Below, one piece after another: positions 14,006-23,877 of a stretch of 30,383 nucleotides of DNA (position 1 is its first letter; every line of letters starts with the position of its first letter). Under the pieces are notes generated by a model that was given only the letters and a program-made list of their open reading frames with translations, ran no database searches and was not told where the DNA came from. The translations under genes were made by a program, and so were the position numbers. Source of the stretch: an uncultured Lachnospiraceae bacterium (GTDB lineage Bacteria; Bacillota; Clostridia; Lachnospirales; Lachnospiraceae); contig CAKRVA010000018.1 of the NCBI GenBank assembly GCA_934408585.1, positions 1 through 30,383 on the forward strand, written 5' to 3'.

Positions 14006-15805
14006 ATGTTGATTCAGGAACGACTTTCCAGACTGAGAGAAAAAATGAAAGAGACTGACATAGATTGCTATGTGATTCCTACTTCGGATGCACATCATAG
14101 CGAATATGTCAGTGCTTTTTTTATGGTAAGACAATATTTCAGCGGGTTTACCGGTTCTGCCGGAACACTGGTGGTAACGGAGAAAGAAGCCGCACTTTTT
14201 ACGGATGGCAGATATTTTATTCAGGCACAGCAGGAGCTTGAAGGTTCGGGAATCCGGTTGATGAAAATGGGAGAACCACAGGTGCCTTCGCTTTCGGAAT
14301 ATGTCGATGGTATTCTGGCAGGAATATCAGGTAAAAAGGCGGTTCTTGGCTTTGACGGGCGTGTGATTACGGCATCGATGGGAGAACGGCTTGAAAAAAT
14401 CGTGCAGAAATATCAGGCGGCGATTTGCTGGAATCAGGACCTTGCAGCATCTATTTGGAAAGAACGTCCGGAACTTGTACATCATCCGGCACGGATTTTA
14501 TCGGAAGAAGATACCGGGGAAAGTGTGAAACATAAGCTTGAACGCGTCCGGGAAGCCATGGACAGGGCAGGAGCGGAAATACATATTTTAACATCTTTGG
14601 ATGACATCGCATGGCTTTTTAATATCCGCGGAAATGATGTGGAGTGCTGCCCGGTGGTGCTGGCATATGCCATTATTACCAAAAAGCGGGCACTGTTGTT
14701 TGCAAAAGAAGGTTTTACGAGTGACGGAGTGCCGGACGGAGTAGAGCTATATCCTTACGAAGAATTTTATACACATCTATCCTTTCAGGGAAAGAAAGTG
14801 CTGCTTGATAAATCGCAGGTAAATTACCGTGTACTCCGGGAACTGGAATCACAGGCACCGGAGCATGCAGTAGAAATTGTGGATGAAACAAATCCGACAA
14901 CCTGTATGAAGGCAATAAAAAATGAGGTGGAACTTGCGCATATCCGTAACGCACACTTGAAGGATGCCGTTGCAATGACGAAGTTCATGTACTGGCTAAA
15001 GCATGGAATTGGGAAGTTTCCGATGGATGAAGTTTCGGCAGCAGAGTATCTGAACGACTTGCGTGCCCATCAGGAGGGCTTTTTGGAATTAAGCTTTTCG
15101 ACCATCAGTGCTTACGGTGCAAATGGAGCCATTATTCATTATGAAGCAAAGAAGGAAACGTGTGCGGAACTGAAACCTGAAGGAATGCTGATGGTCGACA
15201 GCGGTGGACACTACACTGATGGCACCACGGATATTACAAGGACATTTATCCTTGGTCCTGTTACCAGACAGATGAAGGCTCATTATACTTTGGTATTACG
15301 TGCAATGCTGAATCTGCGTGCAACAAAATTTTTGTATGGATGTACCGGGGCGAATCTTGATATTCGTGCACGTGAAGTGTTATGGGAACAGGGACTTGAT
15401 TATAAGCATGGCACCGGACACGGAATTGGAAATATTCTAAATGTACATGAAGGACCGCAAAGCTTCCGCTGGAAACTTACGCCGGATGCCGGAAAACAAT
15501 TTCCGTTCGAAGAGGGCATGATTACGAGTGACGAACCCGGAATCTATTTGGAAAATCAATATGGAATCCGAATTGAGAATGAACTGCTCTGCCGGAAGGG
15601 AGAACGGAATGAATACGGACAGTTCATGTATTTTGAAGATTTGACTTTTGTGCCGATTGACCTGGATGGCGTAGACCTTTCGGCAATGGGTGCATTAGAC
15701 AAACAACGGTTAAATGATTATCATCAGATGGTTTATGAAAAACTGGAACCGCATTTCGAGGGCGAAGAACGTGACTGGTTACGAAACGTCACAAGAAAGA
15801 TTTAG
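14006..15805 (+). CDS. Xaa-Pro aminopeptidase, M24B, three-domain cytosolic type
   Basis: 599 residues, the size of the three-domain aminopeptidase P (XPNPEP1-like) rather than the shorter bacterial PepP. It removes N-terminal residues next to proline. The N-terminal part (VIPTSDAHHSEYVSAFF, YFSGFTGSAGTLVV, ALFTDGRYFIQA) is characteristic. The C-terminal pita-bread domain has the metal ligands: MVDSGGHYTDGTTDITRTF (two Asp), HGTGHGIGNILNVHEGP (His), MITSDEPGIY (Glu) and YGIRIENELL (Glu). The start at 14006 has AAGGAT upstream and matches the usual family N-terminus; an in-frame ATG at 13979 would overlap the spoVAE stop and has a poor ribosome site. Likely co-transcribed with spoVAE. Confidence 0.95.
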   Translation: MLIQERLSRLREKMKETDIDCYVIPTSDAHHSEYVSAFFMVRQYFSGFTGSAGTLVVTEKEAALFTDGRYFIQAQQELEGSGIRLMKMGEPQVPSLSEYVDGILAGISGKKAVLGFDGRVITASMGERLEKIVQKYQAAICWNQDLAASIWKERPELVHHPARILSEEDTGESVKHKLERVREAMDRAGAEIHILTSLDDIAWLFNIRGNDVECCPVVLAYAIITKKRALLFAKEGFTSDGVPDGVELYPYEEFYTHLSFQGKKVLLDKSQVNYRVLRELESQAPEHAVEIVDETNPTTCMKAIKNEVELAHIRNAHLKDAVAMTKFMYWLKHGIGKFPMDEVSAAEYLNDLRAHQEGFLELSFSTISAYGANGAIIHYEAKKETCAELKPEGMLMVDSGGHYTDGTTDITRTFILGPVTRQMKAHYTLVLRAMLNLRATKFLYGCTGANLDIRAREVLWEQGLDYKHGTGHGIGNILNVHEGPQSFRWKLTPDAGKQFPFEEGMITSDEPGIYLENQYGIRIENELLCRKGERNEYGQFMYFEDLTFVPIDLDGVDLSAMGALDKQRLNDYHQMVYEKLEPHFEGEERDWLRNVTRKI

Positions 15806-15817
15806 AAAGGGAATAAA

Positions 15818-16627
15818 ATGACACCTGTAATCAATGAAGATAAAAACAATAAGCTGAAAAACATTACATGCTTTGCCTTGGATATGGATGGAACGATTTA
15901 TCTTGGGGAACAGTGGATTGATGGAGCAAAAGACTTTTTGCATGCCGTAGAGCAGGCTGGAAAAAAGTATGTATTTCTTACCAACAACTCCTCCAAAAAT
16001 CCCAGGGTATACATCGAAAAGCTAAAGCGGATGGGGCTTCAGATTTCGGAGAATCAGATTGTAACCTCCGGACAGGCAACGATTCATTATCTGAAAGAGC
16101 ATTTTCCGGGGAAACGGGTATTTCTGCTGGGAAATGAAATGCTTACGGAAGAATTTGCAGAAGAAGGAATTTGTCTGGCGGAAGACAACCCGGAAGTAGT
16201 TGTGGTAGGATTTGATACTTCCCTGACGTATCAGAAGATGTGCAAGGTATGTGATTATGTCCGGGCAGGTCTGCCATATCTTTCCACCCATCCGGATTTT
16301 AACTGTCCGACGGAAACCGGATTTATACCGGATGCAGGAGCAATTCATGCATTTATTCAGGCTTCTGCAGGAAGAATGCCCGACCATATTATCGGCAAGC
16401 CAAACGGAGATATTATGGATTATCTGGCAGAACGGGAGAACGTCAGTAAATCACAGACGGCAATGGTCGGAGACCGGTTGTATACGGATGTGGCAGCCGG
16501 TGTAAACAATGGATATACCGGAATTCTGGTACTGAGTGGGGAAGCAACGATGGAGGATGTAAAAACATCGGATGTGGAACCGGATTTGATTTTTGAATCG
16601 GTAAAAGAAATGATTCCTTACTTATAG
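15818..16627 (+). CDS. HAD-IIA family (NagD-like) phosphatase
   Basis: 269 residues. HAD motifs: I, FALDMDGTIYLG with Asp22 and Asp24; II, FLTNNSS; III region, IIGKPNGDIMDYL with the Lys; IV, MVGDRLYTDVAAG. The C2-type cap between motifs II and III and the length fit the NagD/p-nitrophenyl phosphatase group, which dephosphorylates sugar phosphates, nucleotides or 2-phosphoglycolate-like side products. The precise substrate cannot be read. A GAAAGGGA site lies 6 bases before the ATG, 12 bases after the aminopeptidase stop. The gene is commonly a housekeeping or metabolite-repair enzyme; a role tied to the neighbours is not evident. Confidence 0.92.
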   Translation: MTPVINEDKNNKLKNITCFALDMDGTIYLGEQWIDGAKDFLHAVEQAGKKYVFLTNNSSKNPRVYIEKLKRMGLQISENQIVTSGQATIHYLKEHFPGKRVFLLGNEMLTEEFAEEGICLAEDNPEVVVVGFDTSLTYQKMCKVCDYVRAGLPYLSTHPDFNCPTETGFIPDAGAIHAFIQASAGRMPDHIIGKPNGDIMDYLAERENVSKSQTAMVGDRLYTDVAAGVNNGYTGILVLSGEATMEDVKTSDVEPDLIFESVKEMIPYL

Positions 16628-16643
16628 GAGAAATGGAACGTAC

Positions 16644-19600
16644 ATGGCACTTCAATTTTATTTTGGACCTTCGGGGGCAGGAAAAAGTAAAAAACTTCAT
16701 GAGGATGTTCTGAAAATGGCAGCGAAGGAACCCGACTGCAATTTTCTGTTTCTGGTTCCGGACCAGTTTACCATGCAGACACAGGTCGATTTGGTGAAGG
16801 CAAGTCCGAGTGGTGGAATTATGAATATTGACGTGCTGAGTTTCGGACGTCTGACTCACCGGATTTTTGAAGAGACGGGATATGGAAAAAAGACGGTGCT
16901 CGATGATACCGGTAAGAGTCTGGTGCTTCGAACCGTAGCGGGTGCTATTGAAAAAGAGCTTCCAATATTAGGGAAAAATATCAATAAAATCGGTTATATT
17001 CATGAAGTAAAATCTGCAATTTCCGAGTTTAAACAATATGGACTTTCTCCGGATAAGGTGGGTGAGCTTGCTGAGTTTGCACGCAACCGCGGAGCATTGT
17101 ACTATAAATTGCAAGATTTAAAAACGATATACCATGAATTTAATCAATATATTGAGGAACAGTTTGTCACAACGGAAGATACACTGGAACTCCTGGCACA
17201 GGCTGTACATCACTCAAAAATTATGAAAAACAGTGTAGTTGTGTTTGATGGGTTTACGGGCTTTACGCCAATACAGTATCGATTAATTGGGGAATTAATG
17301 AAGTTGACTAAAATGGTCATCGCTTCTATAACACTTGGTCTTGACGAAAATCCGTATAAAATATCGGGTGAGCAGGAATTGTTCTATCTAAGCAAAAAAA
17401 CGGTAAAAGATTTGCAAAAATACGCACAGCAGCTTGGAGTATCCCAAGCAGATGATATTTTTCTGGGCAAAGAGGGGTTACCGAGATTCGCAGAAAGTAA
17501 AGAGCTGGCTTATTTAGAAAAGCATCTGTTTCGTTATCCGATGGTTCCTTATGATTATGAAGAACAGAATGGAAAGAACAAAGAAAGAAAAATTACAATA
17601 CACCAATATCTGAATCCTTCGGAGGAGGTACGTGCCACCTGTATTGCAATCAGGAAAATGGTGCTTGAAGAGGGATATTGTTATCGTGATATTGCCGTAA
17701 TTGCCGGAAATTTGGACAGCTATGGTGATTTTTGGGAGCGTGAGGCTGCCAATTATGAGATACCGGTATTTGTCGACCGGACCAGAGGGATTCTGCTGAA
17801 TCCGTTTTTGGAATATATCCGCAGTGCACTGAAAATCATCTGGAAAAACTTTTCTTATGAATCGGTTTTTCACTATTTACGCTGCGGACTTGCTGATTTT
17901 GACAGGGATGAAATTGATGAACTGGAAAATTATGTGCTGGCAACCGGCATCCGGGGGAAAAAGAACTGGCAACAGCTTTTTGCACGAAATGCAACGGAAC
18001 AGATTAATGCTTCGAGGGGAAAGCTGATGGAACAGCTTGCACCACTGATGGAACGCCTGGAAACAGCCGGTGAATGGGTACGTGCACTATATACCTTTAT
18101 TGTAAATGGAAAGATACAGGAAATGCTTGCCGGATATGAGGAGCTGTTTCACCAGAAGGGCGAAGAGGAACGTGCCAAAGAATATGCACAGATTTACCGT
18201 CTGGTCATGGAACTGCTGAATCAGGTGGATGGTCTTCTCGGTCATGAGAAAATGACGCTACAGGAATTTGCAGAGATTCTGGACGCCGGTTTTGCAGAGA
18301 TTGAAGTAGGAACGATACCGGGCGGCGTGGACCGTGTCATTATTGGAGATATGGAACGTACCCGTCTGAATCAGGTAAAGGTATTGTTTTTCCTTGGAGT
18401 AAATGATGGTGCCATTCCTCAGAATGCTTCAAAAGGAGGAATTATATCCGATATTGACCGGGAATTTCTGCAGGAGACAGATATTGAGCTGGCACCGACG
18501 CCAAGACAACAAATGTATACGCAGCGATTATATCTTTATATGAATATGACAAAGCCTTCACAGGCACTTCATGTATCTTATGCAGGAATGAACAGTGAAG
18601 GAAAATCCCTACGTCCTTCCTATCTGATTTCTCTTCTGACACAGCTTTTTCCGGAAGCATCCTTTGAGGAAAACGGATTGTTGGAAAAGATTCAGGGAAA
18701 AAAGGATGGATTTCCATATCTTGCAGAAGAATTAAGGAAGTTTGCACAGAACATCCCCGGAAATATTTCCGAACAGGAGTTGAAGAGCCTTTGCAGAATT
18801 TACAGGGAAGACCCGGTATATAAAAAGAAGCTGGAGCGGATTCTTGATGCAGCGTTTTATCAGTATGCACACCATCCATTAAGCAATCTTGTGGCGGGAA
18901 TGCTCTATGGCACGATGCTGGAAAACAGTGTCAGCCGTCTGGAACGGTTTGCAGCATGCTCTTACGCACATTTTTTGCAATATGGACTTTCGTTGAAGGA
19001 GCGTCAGGAGTTTCAGTTTGAAGCAAAGGACCTCGGAAATATTTATCACGAGGTTTTGGAAATGTTTTCGAACCTTCTGACACAGAATCACTTTACATGG
19101 TTTGACTTTCCAAAAGAAGAAGGAGAGAAGCTGTTACGGGAGGCACTGGAAAAATGCTCGTTACAGTATGGGGAAACCATCCTGTACAGTTCATCCAGAA
19201 ATACTTATATGCTGGAGCGAATTTACCGCATTTTGAAGCGTACGATATGGGCACTGAAAGAACAGCTTCGCGGTGGAAAGTTTGTTCCCGAAGCATTTGA
19301 GATGGCATTTTCCCGTGTGGAAAATCTGGAGTCGGTAAATATAGCGTTGTCACAAAAGGAAAAGATGAAGCTGCGTGGAAAAATCGACCGACTGGATACT
19401 TATGAGGATGAGCAGCATGTTTATGTAAAGGTAATTGATTATAAATCCGGTAATAAGAAATTTAATCTGGCAGCCGTTTATTATGGACTACAGCTTCAGT
19501 TAGTAGTTTATATGAACGTTGCAACAGAACTGATGGCAAAAAAGCACCCGCAGAAAGAAATCGTACCTGCGGCACTGCTTTACTACCATGTAAATGATCC

Positions 19601-20063
19601 CTTAATAAAGACACAGGAAAATCTGAGTCCGGAAGAGATTAATGAGCGTCTGTTAAAGGAATTACGGATGAACGGTCTGGTAAATGCGAGTGAAGAGGTC
19701 ATTCCGTTGCTGGATAGTGGTTTTTCTTCAAAGTCATCCATTATCCCGGTGGAGAGAAAGGCAGATGGTTCTCTTTCCGCCAGGTCCAGTGTGATTACAA
19801 AAGAGGACTATCAGGTCGTTTCGCAGTATGTTACACATAAGATGCACCAATTTGGAAAAGAAATTTTAAACGGAAACATTGCATTGAATCCATGTGAACA
19901 GGATGGAAAAGATGCCTGTACTTATTGTGCTTTTCAGTCGGTTTGCGCATTTGACAGAAAAATTCCGGGCTTTCATAAACGTGTACCCGGAGATGGCATG
20001 GAATATATCAGTTCGGAAGAAGAAGTATTACAGAAAATGAAAATAGAACTGGGAAAGGAGTAA
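16644..20063 (+). CDS. addB: ATP-dependent helicase/deoxyribonuclease subunit AddB
   Basis: 1139 residues (Bacillus 1166). With AddA it resects double-strand breaks for RecA loading and reads Chi. An N-terminal Walker A GPSGAGKS (9-16) is kept. The iron-sulphur ligands are Cys772 and Cys1092, Cys1095, Cys1101; these gaps (320, 3, 6) match my recollection of the Bacillus protein. The nuclease motif VIDYKSGNKKFN followed by YYGLQLQLVVY is intact near residues 930-955. The ATG has AGGAG 13 bases upstream, a little far. addA follows after 6 bases. The order addB-addA is the usual Firmicute one; the upstream spoVAE-peptidase-phosphatase block and short gaps suggest a common transcript. Confidence 0.97.
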   Translation: MALQFYFGPSGAGKSKKLHEDVLKMAAKEPDCNFLFLVPDQFTMQTQVDLVKASPSGGIMNIDVLSFGRLTHRIFEETGYGKKTVLDDTGKSLVLRTVAGAIEKELPILGKNINKIGYIHEVKSAISEFKQYGLSPDKVGELAEFARNRGALYYKLQDLKTIYHEFNQYIEEQFVTTEDTLELLAQAVHHSKIMKNSVVVFDGFTGFTPIQYRLIGELMKLTKMVIASITLGLDENPYKISGEQELFYLSKKTVKDLQKYAQQLGVSQADDIFLGKEGLPRFAESKELAYLEKHLFRYPMVPYDYEEQNGKNKERKITIHQYLNPSEEVRATCIAIRKMVLEEGYCYRDIAVIAGNLDSYGDFWEREAANYEIPVFVDRTRGILLNPFLEYIRSALKIIWKNFSYESVFHYLRCGLADFDRDEIDELENYVLATGIRGKKNWQQLFARNATEQINASRGKLMEQLAPLMERLETAGEWVRALYTFIVNGKIQEMLAGYEELFHQKGEEERAKEYAQIYRLVMELLNQVDGLLGHEKMTLQEFAEILDAGFAEIEVGTIPGGVDRVIIGDMERTRLNQVKVLFFLGVNDGAIPQNASKGGIISDIDREFLQETDIELAPTPRQQMYTQRLYLYMNMTKPSQALHVSYAGMNSEGKSLRPSYLISLLTQLFPEASFEENGLLEKIQGKKDGFPYLAEELRKFAQNIPGNISEQELKSLCRIYREDPVYKKKLERILDAAFYQYAHHPLSNLVAGMLYGTMLENSVSRLERFAACSYAHFLQYGLSLKERQEFQFEAKDLGNIYHEVLEMFSNLLTQNHFTWFDFPKEEGEKLLREALEKCSLQYGETILYSSSRNTYMLERIYRILKRTIWALKEQLRGGKFVPEAFEMAFSRVENLESVNIALSQKEKMKLRGKIDRLDTYEDEQHVYVKVIDYKSGNKKFNLAAVYYGLQLQLVVYMNVATELMAKKHPQKEIVPAALLYYHVNDPLIKTQENLSPEEINERLLKELRMNGLVNASEEVIPLLDSGFSSKSSIIPVERKADGSLSARSSVITKEDYQVVSQYVTHKMHQFGKEILNGNIALNPCEQDGKDACTYCAFQSVCAFDRKIPGFHKRVPGDGMEYISSEEEVLQKMKIELGKE

Positions 20064-20069
20064 CGTCGG

Positions 20070-23000
20070 ATGGCGGTTCGGTTTACAGAAGAACAGCAGA
20101 AAGTAATTGATACACGGAATCGAAATCTGCTCGTGTCAGCAGCAGCAGGTTCCGGAAAAACAGCGGTTCTGGTAGAACGTATCATTCAGATGATTACAGA
20201 CCCGAAGCATCCGATGGACATTGACCGGCTTCTGGTAGTAACGTTTACGAATGCAGCAGCAGCAGAAATGCGTGAGAGAATCCAGATAGCGATTGAACAG
20301 CGTCTGGCGATGGAACCGGAAAATCTTCATTTACAGAAGCAGTCTGCTTTAATACATAAAGCACAGATTACAACGATTGACAGTTTCTGCCTTTTTGTAG
20401 TACGGAACAACTTTAATGATTTAGGACTGGACCCGGGGTTCCGTGTGGCAGACGAAGGGGAATTACGCCTTTTGCAAAAAGATACGCTGTCAGAAATGCT
20501 GGAACAGGAATATGCATCACAACGTCCGGAATTTCTGGATTGTGTAGAATATTTTACTGGAGGAAGTAATGACCGCCTGCTGGAGGAATACATTGAAGGA
20601 TTGTATACATTTTCTGTAAGCTATCCGTGGCCGGAAGAATGGCTTCTGCAAAGCTTGGAGGACTATAAAATAACAAGCGTTTCACAAATGGAGAACAGTG
20701 ACTGGTGCCGCTTTATGATGTCCCATGTGAAAACTCTCTGGACAGAGCTTATCCAGAAACTGCAAAAGGCATATACTCTGACGGAACGACCGGCAGGACC
20801 TTATATGTATGGAGAACTTCTGGAGCGGGAAGTGGAGATGCTTGGTCGTGTTGCACAAAAACAGAGTTTTTCAGAATGGTATGAAGCAATGGAAACGGTT
20901 TCCTTCGGAAGGCTTCCGTCCAAAAAGGATGATTCGGTAGACGTCAATCTGCGTACGATGGCACAACAGATTCGAAACGATGTAAAGAAGCAGATTGATG
21001 GAATTTGTAAAGATTTCTTTTTGTTTTCCCCGGAACAGGTTGTAACACAGATGCAAACCGCTGCACCGATGGTAGAGGAATTAGTTCGTCTGGTGCGCTT
21101 ATATTCAGAGATGCTTGCGTCCAAAAAACGGGAAGCCAATATCATCGATTTTAGTGATATGGAGCATCTTGCGTTACAGATTCTGCTGAAAAAAGAGGGA
21201 AAAGAAGTTGTTCCTACGAATGCAGCGTTAGAGTACAGGCAGTGCTTTGATGAAATCCTGATTGACGAGTATCAGGACAGCAATCTGGTGCAGGAGTATT
21301 TACTGACAAGTATTTCCGGGGAACGGGACGGAAAATTCAACCGATTTATGGTGGGAGATGTAAAGCAGAGCATTTACAAGTTCCGACTGGCAAGACCGGA
21401 GCTGTTTATGGAAAAATATGATTCCTATGGAAAAGAAGAGGGAGAGTGTCAGCGGATAGATTTGCATAAAAACTTCCGAAGCCGGAGAGAAGTCATTGAA
21501 AGTGTCAATGAAGTTTTTCAAAAACTGATGTACCGGCAGTTTGGCGGGATTACCTATAATGAGGATGAAGCACTTTATTATGGCGCATCTTATCCCGAAA
21601 ATACAGGAAATGAAACGGAATATCTATTGATTGAAAAGCAGGAAAACGGAAAAGAATCTGCGAGAGCCCAGGAGGCTTTGGCGATTGCACAGAGAATCCG
21701 GTCACTCTGTTCGGATTTTCAGGTGACGGATAAAGAAACCGGAACGCTTCGCCCGGTAAGATACGGAGACATTGTAATTCTGCTTCGAACTACTTCGGGG
21801 TGGGCGGAGGAATTTAAGGAAACACTGCAAAAGGAAGGAATTCCGGCGTATGTAAGTTTACGAACCGGCTATTTTCAGGCATCGGAAGTCCGTGAAGTGA
21901 TACAGTTCCTTCATGTTATCGATAATCCATTACAGGATATCCCTTTGTTTGGAACATTAAAATCGTATTTTGGAGGATTTTCAGAAGAAGAGATTGCAAA
22001 AATCCGTGCATATAGTTTACAGGAGAAAAAATCCGGAAATTTATATCAGCAAATGAAAGAGTATGAAGGGGAGCTGCAGGATAAAATTAATGATTTCCTG
22101 CAAATGCTGGAATCCTGCCGGGAAGAGTCGGTGTATACGCCAATTCATAAACTTTTGGAAAAGCTGATTTATGATACCGGATATTTGGAATACGTGACGG
22201 CAAAGGCAGGCGGGGAGCAGAGAAAAGCAAATGTGGAAATGCTTTTGATGAAAGCAGTTGCATTTGAACAGACGAGTTTTTACGGAGTCTTTCATTTCCT
22301 CAGATATATGGAGCAGCTGGAAAAATATGAGGTGGATTATGGTGAAGCCGATATTTTATCCGAGCATGCAGATGTAGTCCGGATTATGAGTATTCATAAA
22401 AGTAAAGGACTGGAATTCCCGATATGTTTCGTTGCAGGAATGACAAAACGCTTTAATTTGCAGGATACGACAGGACGACTGGTTACGGATATGGATATGG
22501 GAATCGGTACGGATGACATTGACCGGGAACTGCGTATTCAAAGAAGTATGATAAAGAAAAATGTTGTTTCCCGGAAGCTTCGGCTGGATACCCTGGCAGA
22601 GGAAATGCGCGTGCTGTATGTTGCAATGACAAGAGCGAGGGAAAAACTGATTCTGACCGGAACGATTCCGGAGGCGGAGAAATTTCAGGAAAGAATTGCC
22701 CAATATCAGGAGATACATCAAGGGGAAGAAGTAATCGGTTTTGCGGAGCTGATTACCGCAGGGTGTGCACTTGATTTTGTAATGCCGGTTCTGGACCGAG
22801 CCATATTTATAACACCGGAAACACAGATGGAGCAGGAAGTCCGGGAAGCGTATGATTTACAGGAGCGAAAGCAACAGTTACTTTCTGAAATTCAGGATGC
22901 AGATGTTCGGACAGAAACGGAACAACTGTTATTAAAACAAATGAGGCGGACTTATGAACATCAGAACCTATGTGGATTGATGTTAAAGACGAGCGTTTCA

Positions 23001-23630
23001 GAGTTGAAAAAAGAGCAGATGGAAATGGATTTTGCAGCAGAGCTGTTTCCGGAAAAAGAGGTAGTACCCTATATTCCTGCTTTTATGAAAGAAGAACAGG
23101 AGGTGTCCGGCACAGAGCGAGGAAGCGCATACCATAAAGTAATGGAACTGCTGGATTTTTGGGAAGTAATTCAAAACGAAGCCACAAAAGACATTTTAAA
23201 GAAACAACTGGAGGACATGGTAGCGGAAGAACGACTGACGACCGGCTGGAGAGATGCAGTGTCCGTTTCAAAGCTGCAATGCTTTTTCTCTTCAAAGCTG
23301 TCACAACGGATGGCACAGGCACAACGCAATGGGAAGCTGTATCGTGAGCAACCCTTTGTGCTTGGAATTTCTGCAAACCGGGTGAAACCGGGATTCCCGG
23401 AGGATGAAACCGTGCTGATTCAGGGAATTATCGATGCTTTTTTTGAAGAGGATGGCGAGCTTGTTTTAATGGATTATAAAACGGATGCAGTAAAAGAGGG
23501 AGAAGAACTTGTAAAACGCTATCACTCACAATTGGAGTATTATACAGAAGCATTGGAGCGGATTACCGGAAAACGGGTAAAACAGAGAATTATTTATTCG
23601 TTTGCGCTGGGAAAGGAAATTCTGATGTAG
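20070..23630 (+). CDS. addA: ATP-dependent helicase/nuclease subunit AddA
   Basis: 1186 residues (Bacillus about 1230). UvrD-type superfamily 1 helicase with C-terminal RecB-like nuclease. Visible motifs: Walker A AAAGSGKT (24-31), VVTFTNAAAAEMRERI (Ia), TIDSFC (about 107-112), ILIDEYQDSN (II), FMVGDVKQSIYKFRLA (III), IMSIHKSKGLEFPICFV (V), LYVAMTRAREKLILTG (VI). The nuclease has GSAYHKVMELLDF, LVLMDYKTDAV with Asp1135 and Lys1137, and YHSQLEYYTEAL. All catalytic parts are intact. AAGGAG lies 8 bases before the ATG. There is no hairpin behind the stop; the thiT promoter starts 4 bases downstream. Confidence 0.97.
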   Translation: MAVRFTEEQQKVIDTRNRNLLVSAAAGSGKTAVLVERIIQMITDPKHPMDIDRLLVVTFTNAAAAEMRERIQIAIEQRLAMEPENLHLQKQSALIHKAQITTIDSFCLFVVRNNFNDLGLDPGFRVADEGELRLLQKDTLSEMLEQEYASQRPEFLDCVEYFTGGSNDRLLEEYIEGLYTFSVSYPWPEEWLLQSLEDYKITSVSQMENSDWCRFMMSHVKTLWTELIQKLQKAYTLTERPAGPYMYGELLEREVEMLGRVAQKQSFSEWYEAMETVSFGRLPSKKDDSVDVNLRTMAQQIRNDVKKQIDGICKDFFLFSPEQVVTQMQTAAPMVEELVRLVRLYSEMLASKKREANIIDFSDMEHLALQILLKKEGKEVVPTNAALEYRQCFDEILIDEYQDSNLVQEYLLTSISGERDGKFNRFMVGDVKQSIYKFRLARPELFMEKYDSYGKEEGECQRIDLHKNFRSRREVIESVNEVFQKLMYRQFGGITYNEDEALYYGASYPENTGNETEYLLIEKQENGKESARAQEALAIAQRIRSLCSDFQVTDKETGTLRPVRYGDIVILLRTTSGWAEEFKETLQKEGIPAYVSLRTGYFQASEVREVIQFLHVIDNPLQDIPLFGTLKSYFGGFSEEEIAKIRAYSLQEKKSGNLYQQMKEYEGELQDKINDFLQMLESCREESVYTPIHKLLEKLIYDTGYLEYVTAKAGGEQRKANVEMLLMKAVAFEQTSFYGVFHFLRYMEQLEKYEVDYGEADILSEHADVVRIMSIHKSKGLEFPICFVAGMTKRFNLQDTTGRLVTDMDMGIGTDDIDRELRIQRSMIKKNVVSRKLRLDTLAEEMRVLYVAMTRAREKLILTGTIPEAEKFQERIAQYQEIHQGEEVIGFAELITAGCALDFVMPVLDRAIFITPETQMEQEVREAYDLQERKQQLLSEIQDADVRTETEQLLLKQMRRTYEHQNLCGLMLKTSVSELKKEQMEMDFAAELFPEKEVVPYIPAFMKEEQEVSGTERGSAYHKVMELLDFWEVIQNEATKDILKKQLEDMVAEERLTTGWRDAVSVSKLQCFFSSKLSQRMAQAQRNGKLYREQPFVLGISANRVKPGFPEDETVLIQGIIDAFFEEDGELVLMDYKTDAVKEGEELVKRYHSQLEYYTEALERITGKRVKQRIIYSFALGKEILM

Positions 23631-23633
23631 GGA

Positions 23634-23662
23634 TTGACACTCTGTGAAAACCGTTGTATTTT
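23634..23662 (+). promoter_or_regulatory. Sigma-A promoter of the TPP riboswitch-thiT transcript
   Basis: TTGACA (23634-23639), 17 bases, TATTTT (23657-23662), starting 4 bases after the addA stop. The perfect -35 and spacing, and the riboswitch starting about 20 bases beyond the predicted start point, make this convincing. Confidence 0.8.
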
Positions 23663-23687
23663 AGATGGGTGGAAACACAAAATAAAT

Positions 23688-23807
23688 AACTTCGCTAGGG
23701 GAGCATTTGCTGAGATTATCTGTTCGATTAAGCCATACTGCGGATGACTTATGAAAAACAGGTTAACCCTCACTACTTGAACCGGGTAATACCGGCGTAA
23801 GGAAGCA
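23688..23807 (+). promoter_or_regulatory. TPP riboswitch aptamer (THI element)
   Basis: The conserved core is easy to see: GGGGAGC (23698-23704), GCTGAGA (23709-23715), ACCCTC (23765-23770), TTGAACCGGGTAATACCGGCG near 23777-23797 and AAGGAAGC (23799-23806). P1 pairs CTTC (23690-23693) with GAAG (23802-23805). The variable P3 region is about 45 bases. It binds thiamine pyrophosphate and controls the thiamine transporter gene downstream. Confidence 0.95.
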
Positions 23808-23808
23808 C

Positions 23809-23877
23809 AGGATTAATGAAATCAGGATTTAATTTAATCCTCCTTTGGCGATGTAAAAAGTCTAAGGAGGATTTTTT
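23809..23877 (+). terminator. TPP riboswitch expression platform: terminator/ribosome-site hairpin with alternative antiterminator
   Basis: A perfect 10-bp stem (23836-23845 with 23864-23873) runs into a T tract (23872-23877) just before the thiT ATG. Its 3' arm contains the AAGGAGG ribosome site. An 8-bp alternative pairing (23809-23816 with 23834-23841) uses the 5' arm and would break the terminator. With TPP bound, P1 should favour the terminator and shut off thiT; without TPP the antiterminator frees RNA elongation and the ribosome site. Confidence 0.8.
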
